This document shows, piece by piece, positions 61,714-64,000 of a stretch of 64,000 nt of DNA. Below the pieces are notes generated by a model. It had not been told where the DNA came from and did not search any database. It worked only from the letters and a program-made list of their open reading frames with translations. How positions within the stretch are numbered: the stretch's first letter is position 1; every line of letters begins with the position of its first letter. This DNA is from Plasmodium brasilianum. Its lineage: Eukaryota > Apicomplexa > Aconoidasida > Haemosporida > Plasmodiidae. The translations under genes and the position numbers were made by a program. The stretch is from NCBI RefSeq assembly GCF_023973825.1, contig NC_090122.1, positions 1,172,130-1,236,129 on the forward strand, in the 5' to 3' direction.

Positions 61714-63962
61714 ATGGATAAGCTAATATCATGCAACAAGATCAAATTGACTGTTGTTTTGGTGGGAGGTTTATGCTCTCTAGCATTATATCATATGAAA
61801 AAGAAAATAAAATTTTCTCAATTTCTATTTTCGAAAAAATGGTTTAGCGAATTTTCATTGATGTGGCCAGGACAAGCATTTAGTCTGGAAATAAAAAAAA
61901 TTATTCACCAAGCCAGATCGAAATACCAAGTAATGTATACACGTATATGTATGTACATGCACATGTATATATATATATATATGTATGTTATTTTATGGGT
62001 TTTTTAAAAATGTGTATAATATTCAGCTGATTTTTCCTTTATATTTCAACTGTTAGGTCATAAAACAAATTGTTGGCAGCTTTTTTTTTTTTTTTTTTTT
62101 TATTATTTTTATTTGCTTTTTTAAAATATGTGTATATGTATTTTTATGAATATTTATTAAACGTCTTATGTGAATAGAACCCATCTAAGTTTTATGAAGC
62201 AATTTTATATGTGCTATTTTTAGCACAATGTATTTTGCTTACCCGTTTGTATGCATATAAATGAGCATATATTTATACATATATGCATATATATATGTAC
62301 ATGCACATGCGCATGTTCCAATTCGTTTAATGTTAATTACATCTGTTTGATTGCAAGGGAAGAAGTTCAACATGTAGCCATATTTCATAAGAAAGGAGAT
62401 AAAAAAGCTTGTTCAATTAATAAAAAAAATATGAACAGTTAATATTTTTTTTTTTTTTTTTCACATTGTTTATTTTTTTTCTGCTTATTTGTAGAATATA
62501 TTAGTCTTTGAAAGTACCACTTTTGGGAATGTATTAGTGTTGGATGGTGTAATCCAATTAACAGAAAAAGACGAGTTCGCTTATCACGAAATGATGGCAC
62601 ATATACCAATGACAATTGCAAAAGAGCCCAAGAATATTTTAGTTGTAGGAGGAGGTGATGGAGGAGTAATAAGAGAATTATGTAAATATAAAACTGTTGA
62701 AAATATAGACATTTGTGAAATAGATGAAATGGTTATAGATGTATGTAAAATGTTTTTTAAAAATATTAGTTGTGGTTTTGAAGATAAAAGAGTAAATGTG
62801 TTTATTGAAGATGCTAGTAAATTTTTAGAAAATGTAACGAACACATATGATATTATAATAGTAGATAGTTCAGACCCCATCGGGCCTGCGGAATCTTTAT
62901 TCAACCAAGATTTTTATGAAAAAGTATACCATGCACTGAAACCCATTGGTTATTGTGTTGCGCAGGTAACGACGAGAATTTATGTGTTTACATGTGATTA
63001 CATATAATAAAATGTACAATGATTTTTTTATTTATTTTTTTTATTCTTTTACACCTGTGCAGATTTTGGTTTGTTAACATTTGATAACCTCTTTGCAATT
63101 TTTTTTTTTTTAATTTCCATATTTTTTAATTTCCATATTTTTTAATTTCCTTATTTTCTAATTTCCCTATTCTTTAATTTCTTTATTCTTTAATTTCTTT
63201 ATTCTTTAATTTCTTTATTCTTTAATTTCTTTATTCTTTAATTTCTTTATTCTTTAATTTCCTTATTTTTTAATTTCCTTATTTTTTAATTTCCTTATTT
63301 TTTAATTTCCATATTTTTTAATTTCCTTTTTTTTTTATTTTTAATTAGTGCGAATCTTTTTGGATACACGTAGGAACAATAAAAAGTATGATGGGATACG
63401 CGAAAAAATTATTTAAAAAGGTAGAATATGCAAATGTTTGTATTCCAACCTATCCGTGTGGATGTATAGGTACGTTCGCTTATTGCAAATAATTTTATAC
63501 ATATATACACGGTCCATGTATTTATAAATGATGAATTCATGAAAAAGGAAATTCTTGAAATATAGATGAGAATGCACAATGAATGTGAGATAAATATTTG
63601 GGTATTCTTCATATTTATTCGCATGATTCATTCAGATGGAAGACGTAAATACGTGTGTTTATATACGTATATATGCATGCGTACATGCATATATATAGTA
63701 TATATTCATATACATAATACCCATACCCATACGCTATACGCGTGTATAGTATAAACTGTGTTTACTCATATATACCCCCCTTATTTTATTTTATTTTTTT
63801 ACAGGCTTACTGTGCTGCTCCAAATCAGACACAGGTATGTCAAAACCAATCAAAAAATTAGAAACAAAGGAATTTTTAGATTTGAAATATTATAGTTATA
63901 AAAATCATAGCGCATCATTTAGGTTACCATCATTTGTTTTAAAGGAGATTGAAAATGTCTAA
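61714..63962 (+). CDS. SPDS: Spermidine synthase
   Basis: Transfers the aminopropyl group of decarboxylated SAM to putrescine, giving spermidine, the precursor of hypusine. In Plasmodium the dcSAM comes from the bifunctional AdoMetDC/ODC. Exons 61714-61929, 62495-62965, 63349-63469 and 63805-63962 (phases 0, 0, 1) give 321 residues, which equals the P. falciparum length as I recall it. An N-terminal extension has a hydrophobic segment (LTVVLVGGLCSLALYH) before the catalytic domain. Motifs: SLMWPGQAFSLEIKKI, TTFGNVLVLDGVIQLTEKDE, the SAM-fold glycine loop VVGGGDGGVIREL (123-134), the acidic end of beta-2 (CEIDE), and the gate-keeping loop DSSDPIGPA with Asp196 and Asp199, the catalytic pair in the P. 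falciparum enzyme. The C-terminus ends with the conserved Tyr/Pro-rich tail (LKYYSYKNHSASFRLPSFV). The stop is 38 bp from the window edge. Confidence 0.97.
63100..63345. repeat. About 17-bp minisatellite TTTAATTTCTTTATTC in a spermidine synthase intron
   Basis: About 15 copies, pyrimidine-rich on the coding strand, filling most of the intron 62966-63348 and running straight into the acceptor at 63347-63348. Confidence 0.92.
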
Positions 63963-64000
63963 TGTTTAATTTGTAATATTGTACATCGTACACATTATAC

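Noticed and set aside
62251..62442. Coding-like ORF within spermidine synthase intron 1 (LIAREEVQHVAIFHKKGDKK)
   Set aside because: The splice 61929-62495 gives the family-conserved sequence directly (SKYQ then NILVFESTTFG). Inserting this ORF would break a core strand and it ends in a stop.
53475..63345. Spaced tandem repeats as CRISPR arrays
   Set aside because: Repeat units are contiguous with no unique spacers, and the organism is a eukaryote.

Overview
This is nuclear DNA from a malaria parasite (Plasmodium). The evidence is very AT-rich intergenic DNA, Asn/Lys-rich low-complexity inserts inside otherwise conserved proteins, short introns with GT...AG ends, and a gene set and order that match, as far as I can recall without a database, the block of P. 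falciparum chromosome 11 from prefoldin subunit 5 to spermidine synthase. Base composition is less extreme than P. falciparum, and minisatellites are unusually abundant. A species of the P. malariae / P. ovale type is plausible, but the sequence alone does not settle it.

Layout. Minus strand: an unrecognised Ser-rich protein running off the left edge (<1-1859) and an unrecognised acidic, Lys/Glu-repeat protein (4874-7155). Plus strand: a giant protein of about 2,770 residues (9478-18560) with an RS-repeat N-terminus and a degenerate SNF2-type ATPase core, then a helical protein of about 793 residues (19737-24545). Then prefoldin subunit 5 (-), multiprotein-bridging factor 1 (+), the divergent phosphofructokinase PFK11 (-), farnesyl/geranylgeranyl diphosphate synthase in 11 exons (-), the Fe-S scaffold P-loop ATPase HCF101 (+), CCR4-NOT subunit NOT2 (-), the GPI-transamidase catalytic subunit GPI8 (+), a tentative small membrane protein (-), a 618-residue protein with an RNase-III-like helix signature but no catalytic acids (+), and spermidine synthase (+). 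These are ordinary, separately transcribed eukaryotic genes. I see no operons, tRNA or rRNA genes, mobile elements or CRISPR arrays.

Two themes stand out. First, four reading-frame breaks in three genes all fall inside A-runs of 13-20 nt (read on the coding strand), with clearly coding sequence continuing in another frame on the far side. They are either homopolymer length errors in the assembly or slippage sites; they do not look like gene death. Second, tandem minisatellites occur in coding exons, introns, UTRs and spacers. Inside exons every unit I could read is a multiple of 3 nt, while outside exons units of 10, 16, 20 and other sizes occur.

The most interesting proteins are three apparent pseudo-enzymes that keep a family fold but lack catalytic residues: the SNF2-like protein, PFK11 and, more tentatively, the RNase-III-like protein. 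Exon limits were worked out by hand from splice consensus, phase and protein continuity, and may be off by a few bases where stated.
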